This document shows positions 8,435-17,641 of a stretch of DNA of 64,000 nucleotides, piece after piece. This stretch comes from Kibdelosporangium persicum. GTDB taxonomy: Bacteria > Actinomycetota > Actinomycetes > Mycobacteriales > Pseudonocardiaceae. Under the pieces are notes generated by a model that worked only from the letters and a program-made list of their open reading frames with translations, ran no database searches and was not told where the DNA came from. Every line of letters begins with the position of its first letter. Within the stretch, counting starts at the first letter, position 1. The translations under genes were made by a program, and so were the position numbers. The stretch covers positions 62,001 through 126,000 of the forward strand of contig NZ_JAAATY010000018.1 of assembly GCF_013280595.1 (NCBI RefSeq). Direction: 5' to 3'.

Positions 8435-8902
8435 TCACTGGAACCAGGGCATGTCCGCCTTCGGCTCCACCGGCGTACGCTCCTTGACCTTGCTCCACGA
8501 GAAGCCGTACCTGGCGAAGGTCTGGCCGTCGACGATGTGCCGGAATCCGAAGTAGGCGTCCCAGATGTACACCCGGGGGTCCCCGGGTTCCTTGACCAGT
8601 TCCGCGTCGTACAACGGAACGGGATTCGGATAGCAGGACAGGACGCCGTCGTTGATCACGTAGCTCCAGCTGTCCCACAACGAGAAGTACGTCGCCTGGT
8701 CCGGAATGGACCGCAGCCGGAAGTCCGGGTCGACCAGGTAGATCGCCGGACTGGTGGAAGTCTTGACTCGCTGCCCTGGCTGTGGGCAAGAGGCAGGCGC
8801 GGCTTGCTCCGACGCTGCCGCGACGGTGGGTGTCACCAGCGCGAACACCATTCCGGCGACAGCTGTGAGCACGGCGTGACCAGCACGCCTTGTCTTGTTC
8901 AT
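8435..8902 (-). CDS. Secreted protein with two tandem aromatic motifs
   Basis: This 155-aa protein carries a Sec signal peptide (cleavage near VAAASEQAAPASC). The mature part holds two copies of a related motif: IYLVDPDFRLRSIPDQATYF and VYIWDAYFGFRHIVDGQTFA, each with aromatic/Asp-rich starts and an R-(S/H)-I-x-D/P core, about 60 residues apart. Two Cys could form a disulphide. I recognise it only as an actinobacterial secreted hypothetical. It is a single gene with a G-rich SD (GGGGG) about 12 nt from the ATG at 8902. Confidence 0.7.
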   Translation of the reverse strand: MNKTRRAGHAVLTAVAGMVFALVTPTVAAASEQAAPASCPQPGQRVKTSTSPAIYLVDPDFRLRSIPDQATYFSLWDSWSYVINDGVLSCYPNPVPLYDAELVKEPGDPRVYIWDAYFGFRHIVDGQTFARYGFSWSKVKERTPVEPKADMPWFQ

Positions 8903-9068
8903 GAGAACTGCAACCCCCTAGAGAAAACGAACCTCGCAGACCGTACAGACGTCCGGCTGCACCCACAACGGGGCCATTCCGCCGCGCCCGCTGCGCCGAA
9001 CGGCCGGACCATCAGCCTGTTTTCGCAGGTCAGAGGGCACGCCGCAAAAACTGTCGGACCCCCGATGC

Positions 9069-12000
9069 ATGATGGTCAGCGTGGACGAACTCGACCTCTT
9101 CTCACCCGCGACCCGTGACTGGTTCGCCGGAGCCTTCGCGGCCCCGACCCAGGCGCAGGCCGGGGCGTGGCGCGCGGCCGCCGCGGGTGAGCACGCGCTG
9201 GTCGTGGCGCCCACCGGATCAGGCAAGACGCTCGCCGCGTTCCTCTGGGGCCTCGACCGGCTGGCCACCCAGCCCGCCCCCAGCGAGCCGAAACACCGCT
9301 GCCGGGTCCTGTACATCTCCCCGCTCAAGGCGCTCGCGGTGGATGTCGAGCGCAACCTGCGGGCCCCGCTTGCCGGTATCCGGCAGGCCGCGCACCGGCT
9401 GGGACTGACTCCTCCGGCCATCTCGGTCGGCATGCGCACCGGCGACACCCCGGCCGACGAACGCCGGTCGTTCGCCAGAACCCCGCCGGACATCCTGGTG
9501 ACCACGCCCGAATCCCTCTTCCTGCTGCTGACGTCGGCGGCGCGGGAATCGCTCAAGGGCATCGAGACTGTGATCGTCGACGAGGTGCACGCGGTGACCG
9601 GCACCAAACGCGGCGCGCACATGGCGTTGTCACTGGAACGGCTGGACGCGCTTTTGCCCGAACCGGCGCAGCGGATCGGGCTCTCGGCCACTGTGCGTCC
9701 CATCGAGGAGGTCAGTGCTTTCCTCGCGGGCGGCCGCCCGGTCACCGTCGTCCAGCCGAAGACGGCCAAGACCGTGGAGGTCACCGTCCAGGTCCCGGTC
9801 GAGGACATGGCCAACATCGACACCCCTCAGGCGCCCGGCCCCACCGGGGAGCTCCCGGTCGAGGACGGGATCGGCACGCTCGAGGAGATCGGCGCGCCCC
9901 GGCGGCCGTCGATCTGGCCCGCGGTCGAGGAACGCATCCTCAGCCTGGTGCGTGGGCACCGCTCGACGATCGTGTTCGCCAATTCCCGGCGGCTCGCTGA
10001 ACGGCTCACCGCAAGACTCAACGAGCTCGCAGAAGAACAGCCCTGGGAACTGGACCGCTTCCCAGCCGAAGCGATCGGTCAGTCCGGGTACTCCGGCGGC
10101 GCCTCGCCGGTGATCGCCCGGGCGCACCACGGTTCGATGGCGCGCGAACAGCGCACCGTCGTGGAGGAGGAGCTGAAGTCCGGCCGGCTCCCGTGCGTCG
10201 TCGCGACGTCCTCGCTGGAACTCGGGATCGACATGGGCGCCGTCGATCTCGTCGTCCAGGTCGAGGCGCCGCCGACGGTCGCGTCCGGCCTGCAACGCGT
10301 CGGCCGGGCCGGGCATCACGTGGGCGCGGTGTCCCGAGGCGTGATGTTCCCCAAGTTCCGTGGCGACCTGGTGTCGTGCGCGGTGGTCGCGGAACGCATG
10401 CGCGACGGGGCGATCGAGGCGCTGCGATATCCCCGCAACCCGTTGGACGTACTGGCGCAGCACATCGTGGCGATGGTCGCACTCGAAGCATGGACCATCG
10501 ACGAGCTGTCCACAGTGGTCCGGCGGGCCGCGAACTTCGCGTCGTTGCCGCAGTCCGCTCTGGAGTCCGTGCTGGACATGCTGTCCGGGCGGTATCCCAG
10601 CGAGGAGTTCGGCGAACTGCGGCCACGGGTGACGTGGGACAGGATCACCGGCGAGTTGCGCGGCCGTCCGGGCGCGCAGCGGCTGGCGGTCACGTCCGGC
10701 GGCACCATTCCCGACCGGGGGCTGTTCACCGTGATGACCCCGCCCAGTGAAGGGCGTGCGGGGTCACGGGTCGGCGAACTGGACGAGGAGATGGTCTACG
10801 AGTCCAGAGTCGGCGACACCTTCCTGCTCGGCACGTCGGCGTGGCGTGTCGAGGACATCACCCACGACCGGGTGATCGTGCTGCCCGCACCGGGGCAGCC
10901 TGCCCGGATGCCGTTCTGGAAGGGTGACGCACCCGGGCGTCCCTTGGAACTCGGCCGTGCGATGGGAAAGTTCCTGCGCGAACTGTCCACATTGGAGGAC
11001 GCCAGGGCCAGGGAACGGGCCGCTTCGGCAGGTCTGGACGAATGGGCGACGGACAACCTGCTGGCCTACCTCGCCGAGCAGAAACAAGCCACGAGACACG
11101 TGCCGGACGACCGGACGGTGCTGGTCGAGCGGTTCCGGGACGAGCTCGGCGACTGGCGGCTGGTCGTGCACTCGCCGTTCGGCGCACGCGTCAACGCACC
11201 ATGGGCGTTGGCCATCGCCGCGCGGCTGCGCGAGCAACGCGGTATCGACGCCCAGATGGCGCACTCCGACGACGGGATCGTCATGCGGCTGCCGGACGCC
11301 GTGGACGACTCGGGCGCCGAAGTCACCGCGACAGCCGAGGACGTTCTGCTCGATCCGGAGGAGATCGAGCAGATCGTGGTGGCCGAGGTGGGTGGTTCGG
11401 CGTTGTTCGCGGCCCGGTTCCGCGAATGCGCCGCCCGCTCGCTCCTGCTGCCCCGAAGGGATCCACGACGGCGCAGTCCGCTGTGGCAACAGCGCCAGCG
11501 CGCGGCGCAGTTGCTGTCGGTGGCGGCGAAGTACGAGCGGTTCCCGGTGGTGCTGGAGGCCATGCGGGAGTGCCTGCAGGACGTGTACGACCTGAACGGC
11601 TTGCGTGAGCTGATGACGGACGTGCGCTCCCGGCGGGTGCGTGTGGTCGATGTGGAGACGCCGACACCGTCCCCCTTCGCCCGCAGCCTGCTGTTCGGCT
11701 ACGTGGGGATGTTCCTGTACGAGACGGACACGCCACTGGCCGAGCGGCGTGCCGCGGCCTTGTCGCTGGACTCGTCCCTGCTGGCGGAGCTGCTCGGCTC
11801 CGAGGCGATCCGGGAACTGCTGGACGCCGATGTGGTGGCCGAGGTCGAGCGGTCACTGCAACGGCTCGATCCGGACAGGCACGCCAGGCACGCGGAGGAC
11901 GCGTCCGACCTCCTGCGTTTCCTCGGTGACCTGACCGAACAAGAAGCCGCCGCGCGCGGCATCAGGCCGGAGTGGCTGGCCGAGCTGATCGCCCAGCGCC

Positions 12001-13649
12001 GGGTGATCAGGGTGCGGATCGCCGGTGAAACCCGCAACGTCGGCATCGAGGACGCCGGCCGGATGCGGGACGCACTCGGGGTGGCGCTGCCGGTCGGTGT
12101 GCCGGAGGCGTTCACCGAGCCGGTCGCCGACCCACTCGGTGATCTGCTCGCCCGTTACGCCCGCACGCACGGCCCGTTCCCCGCGGCGGAGGCCGCGGCC
12201 AGGTTCGGGCTGGGCACAGCGGTGGTGACCGGTGTGCTGGACCGGCTGGCCGGTACCGGGCGGCTCGTCCGTGGCGAGCTGCGGCCGGGCGGCACACACA
12301 CCGAATACTGCGACGCCGAGGTGTTGCGTCGCCTGCGCCGAGCTTCGTTGGCGCGGCTCAGGGCTGAGGTGGAGCCGGTCGAGCAGGCCGCGCTCGGGCG
12401 ATTTCTCCCCAGTTGGCACGGTGTGGGGAAGCGTTTGCGCACCGCGCCGACAGCGGACGACGTGTTGTCCGTGGTGGAACAGCTCGCGGGGACTCCCCTC
12501 CCGGCGAGCGCGCTCGAGTCGTTGATCCTGCCGGCACGGCTGCCAGGCTTCTCCCCTGCTCTGCTCGACGAGCTCACCGCGGCGGGCGAGGTCACCTGGT
12601 GTGGCAGTGGTTCGCTGGCCGGGGGCGATGGCTGGATCGCCCTCGCGCCCGCGGACGTCGCCGACCTGTTGCTGCCGGACGTGGAGGAGAACGTCCCGGA
12701 CTCCCCCGTGCACCAGGCCATCCTGTCCGCGTTGGACGGTGGTGCGCTGTTCTTCAGGCAACTGGCCGACCGGATCGGCTCCACCGACGACCAAGAGGTG
12801 GTCACCGCCCTCTGGGACTTGGTGTGGGCCGGTCTGGTCACCAACGACACACTCAACCCGTTGCGCGCCTTGGTGTCCGGCCGTGGAGCAACCCACAAGC
12901 CACGCCGCTCGGCACCGCGCGGCCGCTACGCCCGCATCCGAGCCCAACGCCCGGCGATGCCCAGCAGGACCGGCCCGCCCACGGTCGGCGGCCGCTGGTC
13001 CCTGGCGGTCGAACGGGAGTCCGACCCCACCCGCCGCGCCCATGCCCGCGCCGAGGCTTTCCTTGAACGCCATGGTGTGCTCACTCGCGGCGCACTGGAC
13101 ACCGAACGCGTCACGGGCGGCTTCAGCGGCGTGTACAAGGTTTTGCGCGCGATGGAGGAATCCGGCCAGGTCATCCGCGGCTACGTGGTCGAGGGGCTCG
13201 GCGCGGCCCAGTTCGCCGCCCGCGGCGCCGTCGACCGTCTCCGTGCCCTGTCCCGCACAGCAGGCCGCGACCCCGAGCCCGTCGGTGCGACAGTGCTCGC
13301 CGCCGCCGACCCCGCCCAGCCTTATGGCGCGGCCCTTCCGTGGCCGGCCACCGTCGGCGAGACAAAGCACCGCCCGGCCCGCAAAGCCGGCGCACTGGCG
13401 GTTCTCGTCGACGGCGAACCGGCCCTCTACGTCGAACGAGGCGGAAAGTCCCTGCTGTCCTTCACCGAGGACGACAAGGCACTGCGCTCCGCCGCCGAAG
13501 CCCTCTCCCGCGCCGTCCGCGAGGGCTGGCTAGGTCAGCTCGCCGTCCAACGCACCGACGGCGACATCGCCCTCACGTCCCACCTCGCCGACATCCTCCG
13601 CGACGCCGGCTTCCGCGCCACCCCCAAAGGCCTCCGCCTCCGCGCCTGA
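9069..13649 (+). CDS. lhr: Lhr-type large superfamily 2 ATP-dependent DNA helicase
   Basis: This 1526-aa protein has the full Lhr layout. The helicase core has Walker A APTGSGKT (about residue 47-54), the DEVH box in IVDEVHAV (about 171), SATV, and the helicase C-terminal domain with SLELGID and QRVGRAGH. A winged-helix/Lhr core follows, then the long C-terminal extension seen in bacterial Lhr. The mycobacterial homologue is a 3'-5' translocating DNA/RNA-DNA helicase induced by DNA damage. Start could be ATG 9069 or GTG 9081; a weak CATGAT lies 7 nt before 9081. It stands alone, and the 22-bp repeat array begins at its stop. Confidence 0.95.
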   Translation: MMVSVDELDLFSPATRDWFAGAFAAPTQAQAGAWRAAAAGEHALVVAPTGSGKTLAAFLWGLDRLATQPAPSEPKHRCRVLYISPLKALAVDVERNLRAPLAGIRQAAHRLGLTPPAISVGMRTGDTPADERRSFARTPPDILVTTPESLFLLLTSAARESLKGIETVIVDEVHAVTGTKRGAHMALSLERLDALLPEPAQRIGLSATVRPIEEVSAFLAGGRPVTVVQPKTAKTVEVTVQVPVEDMANIDTPQAPGPTGELPVEDGIGTLEEIGAPRRPSIWPAVEERILSLVRGHRSTIVFANSRRLAERLTARLNELAEEQPWELDRFPAEAIGQSGYSGGASPVIARAHHGSMAREQRTVVEEELKSGRLPCVVATSSLELGIDMGAVDLVVQVEAPPTVASGLQRVGRAGHHVGAVSRGVMFPKFRGDLVSCAVVAERMRDGAIEALRYPRNPLDVLAQHIVAMVALEAWTIDELSTVVRRAANFASLPQSALESVLDMLSGRYPSEEFGELRPRVTWDRITGELRGRPGAQRLAVTSGGTIPDRGLFTVMTPPSEGRAGSRVGELDEEMVYESRVGDTFLLGTSAWRVEDITHDRVIVLPAPGQPARMPFWKGDAPGRPLELGRAMGKFLRELSTLEDARARERAASAGLDEWATDNLLAYLAEQKQATRHVPDDRTVLVERFRDELGDWRLVVHSPFGARVNAPWALAIAARLREQRGIDAQMAHSDDGIVMRLPDAVDDSGAEVTATAEDVLLDPEEIEQIVVAEVGGSALFAARFRECAARSLLLPRRDPRRRSPLWQQRQRAAQLLSVAAKYERFPVVLEAMRECLQDVYDLNGLRELMTDVRSRRVRVVDVETPTPSPFARSLLFGYVGMFLYETDTPLAERRAAALSLDSSLLAELLGSEAIRELLDADVVAEVERSLQRLDPDRHARHAEDASDLLRFLGDLTEQEAAARGIRPEWLAELIAQRRVIRVRIAGETRNVGIEDAGRMRDALGVALPVGVPEAFTEPVADPLGDLLARYARTHGPFPAAEAAARFGLGTAVVTGVLDRLAGTGRLVRGELRPGGTHTEYCDAEVLRRLRRASLARLRAEVEPVEQAALGRFLPSWHGVGKRLRTAPTADDVLSVVEQLAGTPLPASALESLILPARLPGFSPALLDELTAAGEVTWCGSGSLAGGDGWIALAPADVADLLLPDVEENVPDSPVHQAILSALDGGALFFRQLADRIGSTDDQEVVTALWDLVWAGLVTNDTLNPLRALVSGRGATHKPRRSAPRGRYARIRAQRPAMPSRTGPPTVGGRWSLAVERESDPTRRAHARAEAFLERHGVLTRGALDTERVTGGFSGVYKVLRAMEESGQVIRGYVVEGLGAAQFAARGAVDRLRALSRTAGRDPEPVGATVLAAADPAQPYGAALPWPATVGETKHRPARKAGALAVLVDGEPALYVERGGKSLLSFTEDDKALRSAAEALSRAVREGWLGQLAVQRTDGDIALTSHLADILRDAGFRATPKGLRLRA

Positions 13650-13903
13650 CCCCGGCGTGTCCACCATTCCGACACCCCGAAATACACATTCCGGCACCCA
13701 GAAATGACCGTTCCGGCACAGTGAAATCCCTAGCCGGCGGCTGAAAGCCGGGCACGGCGGACTCACTGTGCCGGAAGGCGAAACTCGAGGTGCCGCAACG
13801 TGCATCTCGGGGTGCAGGAACGTGCATCTCACTGTGCCGGAAGGCGAAACTCGGGGTGCTGGAACGTGCAACTCGGGGTGCTGGAAAGGTGGACACGGCG
13901 GGG
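13650..13903. repeat. Inverted array of nine 22-bp tandem units
   Basis: The gap between the helicase and the SRPBCC gene is filled by nine 22-bp units: three in minus orientation (13660-13681, 13682-13703, 13704-13725), a 36-bp centre (13726-13761) with a CCGGC/GCCGG hairpin, and six in plus orientation (13762-13893). The core is GTGC(C)GGAA, often followed by CGTGCA. Units 13762-13783 and 13828-13849 are identical. Both outer ends share GGTGGACACG then a G-run, so the array is bounded symmetrically. The innermost units can form a long stem (TTCCGGCACAGTGA / TCACTGTGCCGGAA). Confidence 0.85.
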
Positions 13904-13943
13904 CGGTGCTGGTTCGGCGCTGGGGGTGGACGACCGTTCCGGC

Positions 13944-14420
13944 TCACCTGTTCGCGGTGGTGAGTTCCTCGAGACGGTCCATCGAGTCGCGGATGCCGTG
14001 TTCCATCCCGGACGCCACGGCGGCGTCACGGCCTTCGACCGACGGGTACACCGAATGGGTGTGCAGGCGGGTCCGCCCGCCGGGCAGCTCCGTCAGCGTC
14101 ATCGTCTCGATGGCGACCTGGTGCGGAACGCCTTCGAACTCGAAGGTCTGGATGACCATCTCGTTCGGCACGACCGTGTGGAAGACGCCGCGGAAGGCGT
14201 ACTCGCCGTTGTCGTCGCGGTGGAGGTAGCGATAGCTGCCGCCGGGCCGGGCGTCGTAGTCGATCACCTCGATCTGCACGTCGCGTGGCCCCAGCCACTG
14301 CCCGACCAGGTCGGGATCGGTCTGCGCCCGGTAGAGCCGCGCGGGCGTCGCGTCGAACTCCCGCACGACGTCGATGAACGGCGTGCCGGGCTGGGCGGTG
14401 ATGGTGGTCGGGTTGGTCAT
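13944..14420 (-). CDS. SRPBCC/AHSA1-domain protein
   Basis: This 158-aa START-like protein of the AHSA1 group has FIDVVREFDATPARLYRAQ at the N-terminal strand-helix, QWLGPRDVQIEV, YRYLHRD, FRGVFHTV and a C-terminal helix (GMEHGIRDSMDRLEELT). Genes of this type next to an ArsR repressor are very common in actinobacteria. The ligand is unknown. The ATG at 14420 overlaps the stop of the ArsR gene (ATGA), so the two are co-translated, and the longer frame upstream is not used. Confidence 0.9.
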   Translation of the reverse strand: MTNPTTITAQPGTPFIDVVREFDATPARLYRAQTDPDLVGQWLGPRDVQIEVIDYDARPGGSYRYLHRDDNGEYAFRGVFHTVVPNEMVIQTFEFEGVPHQVAIETMTLTELPGGRTRLHTHSVYPSVEGRDAAVASGMEHGIRDSMDRLEELTTANR

Positions 14421-14761
14421 TTCTCCTGCTCCTTCATCTGTTCCAGGACGGTGTCCAGTTGCCGGAACCGGCTTTCGGTGGCCAGCCGGTACTCGTCGAT
14501 CCAGCTGGTCAGCTCCTCCAGCGCGGCCGCGTTGAGGTGACACGGCCTGCGCTGCGCGTCCCGGCTGCGGGTGATCAAACCGGCCGCTTCGAGCACCTGG
14601 ATGTGCCGGGACACCGCCTGTTTGGTGATCGGGAACGGCTCCGCGAGCTCGTTGAGCGTCGCGTCGCCCCGTGAGAGGCGCGCGATCAGCCCACGCCGGA
14701 TCGGGTCGCCCAGCGCGGTGAACGCCCGGTCAAGACGGTCGTCCAGGTCATCGTCGGCCAT
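14417..14761 (-). CDS. ArsR-family winged-helix repressor
   Basis: This protein of about 114 aa has the ArsR fold: ALGDPIRRGLIARLSRG, NELAEPFPITKQAVSRHIQV (recognition helix), LEAAGLITRSRDAQRRPCHL. No metal-binding Cys pair is present in the DNA-binding helix, so it belongs to the non-metal ArsR group that accompanies AHSA1/SRPBCC proteins. ATG 14761 is used; a TTG at 14770 is an alternative. It is the first gene of a two-gene operon and probably represses itself at the inverted repeat just upstream. Confidence 0.9.
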   Translation of the reverse strand: MADDDLDDRLDRAFTALGDPIRRGLIARLSRGDATLNELAEPFPITKQAVSRHIQVLEAAGLITRSRDAQRRPCHLNAAALEELTSWIDEYRLATESRFRQLDTVLEQMKEQEK

Positions 14762-14763
14762 CT

Positions 14764-14801
14764 TAGTCAACCAATCGCTTTATCAACGGATTTGTTGACT
14801 A
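14764..14801. promoter_or_regulatory. Probable ArsR operator
   Basis: TAGTCAAC (14764-14771) and GTTGACTA (14794-14801) form a perfect 8-bp inverted repeat, 30 bp between starts, directly upstream of the ArsR gene. Position and symmetry suit autoregulation; binding is inferred. Confidence 0.55.
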
Positions 14802-14873
14802 TAGGCATGAGACGGGTCGCGGCGCAAGTCCCTCGGCCGGTTTCGCGTCGCGGCGGACCACCCCTGAGAGGCA

Positions 14874-14906
14874 TTGACTTCGTAAAGAAAGTTCCCTATT
14901 AATAGG
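14874..14906 (+). promoter_or_regulatory. Promoter with palindromic operator for the glucosaminidase gene
   Basis: TTGACT (14874-14879) and TATTAA (14897-14902) are spaced 17 bp, a good sigma-70-type promoter. The -10 lies inside the perfect palindrome CCTATTAATAGG (14895-14906), so a repressor bound there would block transcription. The regulator is not encoded next to it. Confidence 0.55.
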
Positions 14907-14933
14907 CGGTCCCTGGCCCTGAGGAGGCCCCGC

Positions 14934-17564
14934 ATGTCCGCCTTTCGGGTGCGTGTCGCCCTTGCCCTGGCTGTCCTACTGACTCTCTCGCTGGCGCCTG
15001 CCAGCACCGCCGCTCCCGCCGACGTGGTGACCACGTTGTCCGAGGCGGAGTCCGGCACCACCGCCATCGCCGGCTGGCAGATCCAGTCGTCGGCCCAGGT
15101 CTCCGCGACCGGTGCGGAGATCTCCCAGCCGCGCTACGACGATTCCCGGTGGTACCGCGTCGGCCCACGCTCGACCGTGCTGGCCGGGCTGGTGCAGAAC
15201 GGGCGCTACCCCGACTTGTTCCACGGCACGAACATGCGCGACAACGTCAACCGTGCCGACTTCCAGGTGCCGTGGTGGTACCGCACCGAGTTCCACGTGC
15301 GTGACCGCTCGCCCAACACCGTGCTCAAGATCCCCGGTGTGACCTCACGCGGTGAGGTGTTCCTCAACGGCACCGAACTGGGCGACGTCGTCGGCACCTA
15401 CAACGCGCGCGAGTTCGACATCAGCGCACTGGTCAAGCCCGGCCGCAACGCACTCGCGATCAAGGTCGCGCCCGCCGATCCGAAGAAGGACTTCACGATC
15501 AGCTGGATCGACTGGGCGCAGCCGGCTCCGGACAACAACATGGGCCTGTTCCGCGACGTCGAGATCGCGCGCGGCGGTGCGGTGTCGCTGGCCGGGGCGT
15601 ACGTGCACACCAAGCTCGCGCTGCCCGGCATGGGTTCCGCGGAGGTGCAGGCGTTCGCCGAGGTGCGCAACACCACCGACAGGCCGCAAACCGTTGCGCT
15701 GCAAGGTGAAGTCGCCTCACGATGGCTCAACCAGGTTGTGCGGCTGAACGCGAACGAGACGAAGACCGTGGCGTTCACGCCGGAAACGCTGCGCAATCCC
15801 CGCGTGTGGTGGCCCTACCAGTACGGTGAGCAACCGCTGTACCGGCTGGATCTGACCGCACGGGTGAACGGCCGGACAACCGACCGCACCGGTACGACGT
15901 TCGGTATCCGCGACGTCGTGTCGAACCTCAATGCTAAGGGCGACCGGCAGTTCATCATCAACGGCAGGCAGATCCAGATCCGCGGCGGCGGCTGGGCGTC
16001 GGACCTGTTGCTGCGCACGCAGCCGGACCGCCTTGAGGCACAGTTGCGCTACACGCGCGACATGGGCCTGAACGCCATCCGCCTGGAAGGCAAGCTGGAG
16101 ACGCCGGAGTTCTACGAGCTGGCTGACCGCTACGGCATCATGCTGCTGCCCGGCTGGGAATGCTGCGACAAGTGGGAGCCGTGGACCGGCTGGGGCGGCG
16201 AGGCCTGGACGCCGGAGGACTACCCGATCGCGCAAGGTTCGCTCAACGCCCAGGCGCGCTTCCTGCGTAACCACCCGAGTGTGATCGCGTTCCTGATCGG
16301 CAGTGACATCTCGCCGCCGGAGGACGTGCAGCGGATGTACCTGGCCGAGTTCGAGAAGGTCGGCTGGCCCAATCCGGTGCTGCCCGCGGCTTCCCTCAAC
16401 GGTGGCCCGCGGCCGCCGCTCGGCTCGTCCGGCAGCAAGATGGAAGGCCCGTACGACTGGGTCCCGCCGGTCTACTGGTACGGCGACAAGCTGGGCGCTG
16501 CCTTCGGGTTCGCCGGTGAGCTGAGCGCCGGACACTCCATCCCCGCCCTGGACACCGTGCGGGGCATGCTGAACGCGACCGAGCAGGAGCAGCTGTGGCG
16601 TGAGCCTGCGACGCCGCAGTTCCACACCGGCCGCGGCAACGAACCCTTCAACAACCTCTACCTGTTCAGCAACGCGCTGGCGCAGCGGTACGGCACGCCG
16701 ACCAGCCTGGCCGACTACGTCGACAAGGCGCAGCTGGCGAACTACGAGCAGGTCCGTGCCCAGTTCGAGGCGAACGCGCGGCGGATGACCGCCGAGCGGC
16801 CCGCCACCGGCTTCATCTACTGGATGCTCAACAACGCCTGGCCGTCGCTGAACTGGCACCTGTACAGCTACGACCTCAACCCGGCAGGCGCCTACTTCGG
16901 TGCGAAGAAGGCGAACGAGCCGATCCACATCCAATACTCGTACGACGACCGCTCGGTGGTCATCGTCGGCCAGGGCCCGAAGAAGGCCGACCAGCTGACG
17001 GCGCTGGCCGAGGTCTACACGATCGACGGAAAACTGGTGCACAGCCAGACCAAGAGCGGGATTTCCGTTTCGCTGCCGGGTTTGGCGGAGGTGTTCACGT
17101 TGCCGGCGGTGCAGAACCTGTCGGCGACGTACTTCGTCCGGTTGAAGCTGACCGACGGGCACGGCAAGGACGTCAGCAGGAACACGTATTGGTTGTCGTC
17201 GAAGCCGGACATCCCGGACTGGGACAACAGCGAGTGGTACTACACGCCGGTCAGCCAGTTCGCGGACCTGAAAGGACTGGCTGCGCTGCCGAACGCGTCG
17301 GTCGACGTGCGTGCCCGCAGCTTCGGTGACAAGACGACGGTGACCGTTCGCAACACGTCCAGCACCATCATTCCGGCGGTGCAGCTCACGCTGCGCAAGG
17401 CGGACGGCTCGCAGCTGTTGCCGGTGACCTGGTCGGACAACTACGTGGCGCTCTGGCCGGGTGAGTCGATCACCGTCCAGGCGTCGCACGAACCGGCGCG
17501 GCGGCCCACTGTGGACATCGGCGGGATCAACGTGGCGACGCAGAGGCTGGCCGCCACACAATAA
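14934..17564 (+). CDS. csxA: Secreted exo-beta-D-glucosaminidase, GH2 (CsxA-like)
   Basis: This 876-aa enzyme probably releases glucosamine from the non-reducing end of chitosan oligomers outside the cell. A signal peptide ends near APASTAAPAD. The GH2 sugar-binding, immunoglobulin-like and TIM-barrel domains follow. The catalytic acid is the Asp of FLIGSDISPP (residue 458), where other GH2 enzymes have NE; this substitution marks exo-glucosaminidases. The nucleophile is Glu529 in GFAGELSAG. GAGGAGG lies 6 nt before the ATG. The gene stands alone between its own promoter and a strong terminator, as expected for a regulated secreted hydrolase. Confidence 0.88.
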   Translation: MSAFRVRVALALAVLLTLSLAPASTAAPADVVTTLSEAESGTTAIAGWQIQSSAQVSATGAEISQPRYDDSRWYRVGPRSTVLAGLVQNGRYPDLFHGTNMRDNVNRADFQVPWWYRTEFHVRDRSPNTVLKIPGVTSRGEVFLNGTELGDVVGTYNAREFDISALVKPGRNALAIKVAPADPKKDFTISWIDWAQPAPDNNMGLFRDVEIARGGAVSLAGAYVHTKLALPGMGSAEVQAFAEVRNTTDRPQTVALQGEVASRWLNQVVRLNANETKTVAFTPETLRNPRVWWPYQYGEQPLYRLDLTARVNGRTTDRTGTTFGIRDVVSNLNAKGDRQFIINGRQIQIRGGGWASDLLLRTQPDRLEAQLRYTRDMGLNAIRLEGKLETPEFYELADRYGIMLLPGWECCDKWEPWTGWGGEAWTPEDYPIAQGSLNAQARFLRNHPSVIAFLIGSDISPPEDVQRMYLAEFEKVGWPNPVLPAASLNGGPRPPLGSSGSKMEGPYDWVPPVYWYGDKLGAAFGFAGELSAGHSIPALDTVRGMLNATEQEQLWREPATPQFHTGRGNEPFNNLYLFSNALAQRYGTPTSLADYVDKAQLANYEQVRAQFEANARRMTAERPATGFIYWMLNNAWPSLNWHLYSYDLNPAGAYFGAKKANEPIHIQYSYDDRSVVIVGQGPKKADQLTALAEVYTIDGKLVHSQTKSGISVSLPGLAEVFTLPAVQNLSATYFVRLKLTDGHGKDVSRNTYWLSSKPDIPDWDNSEWYYTPVSQFADLKGLAALPNASVDVRARSFGDKTTVTVRNTSSTIIPAVQLTLRKADGSQLLPVTWSDNYVALWPGESITVQASHEPARRPTVDIGGINVATQRLAATQ

Positions 17565-17587
17565 CTGTTTCGGAGGAGTACACGTTC

Positions 17588-17623
17588 GTGTGGAGTGCGC
17601 TGGGTGACCGGCGCACTCCACAC
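17588..17623 (+). terminator. Rho-independent-type terminator after csxA
   Basis: GTGTGGAGTGCGC (17588-17600) pairs perfectly with GCGCACTCCACAC (17611-17623) around a 10-nt loop and is followed by TTTC. It lies between convergent genes and can serve both. Confidence 0.8.
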
Positions 17624-17641
17624 TTTCGGGTGAATCCCGCG

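Noticed and set aside
13762-13893. Tandem repeats considered as a CRISPR array
   Set aside because: Units are contiguous 22-bp copies without spacers, occur in both orientations, and no cas genes are present.
15717-17621. 634-codon frame antisense to the glucosaminidase
   Set aside because: No domain, no start signal and composition typical of GC-shadow frames.
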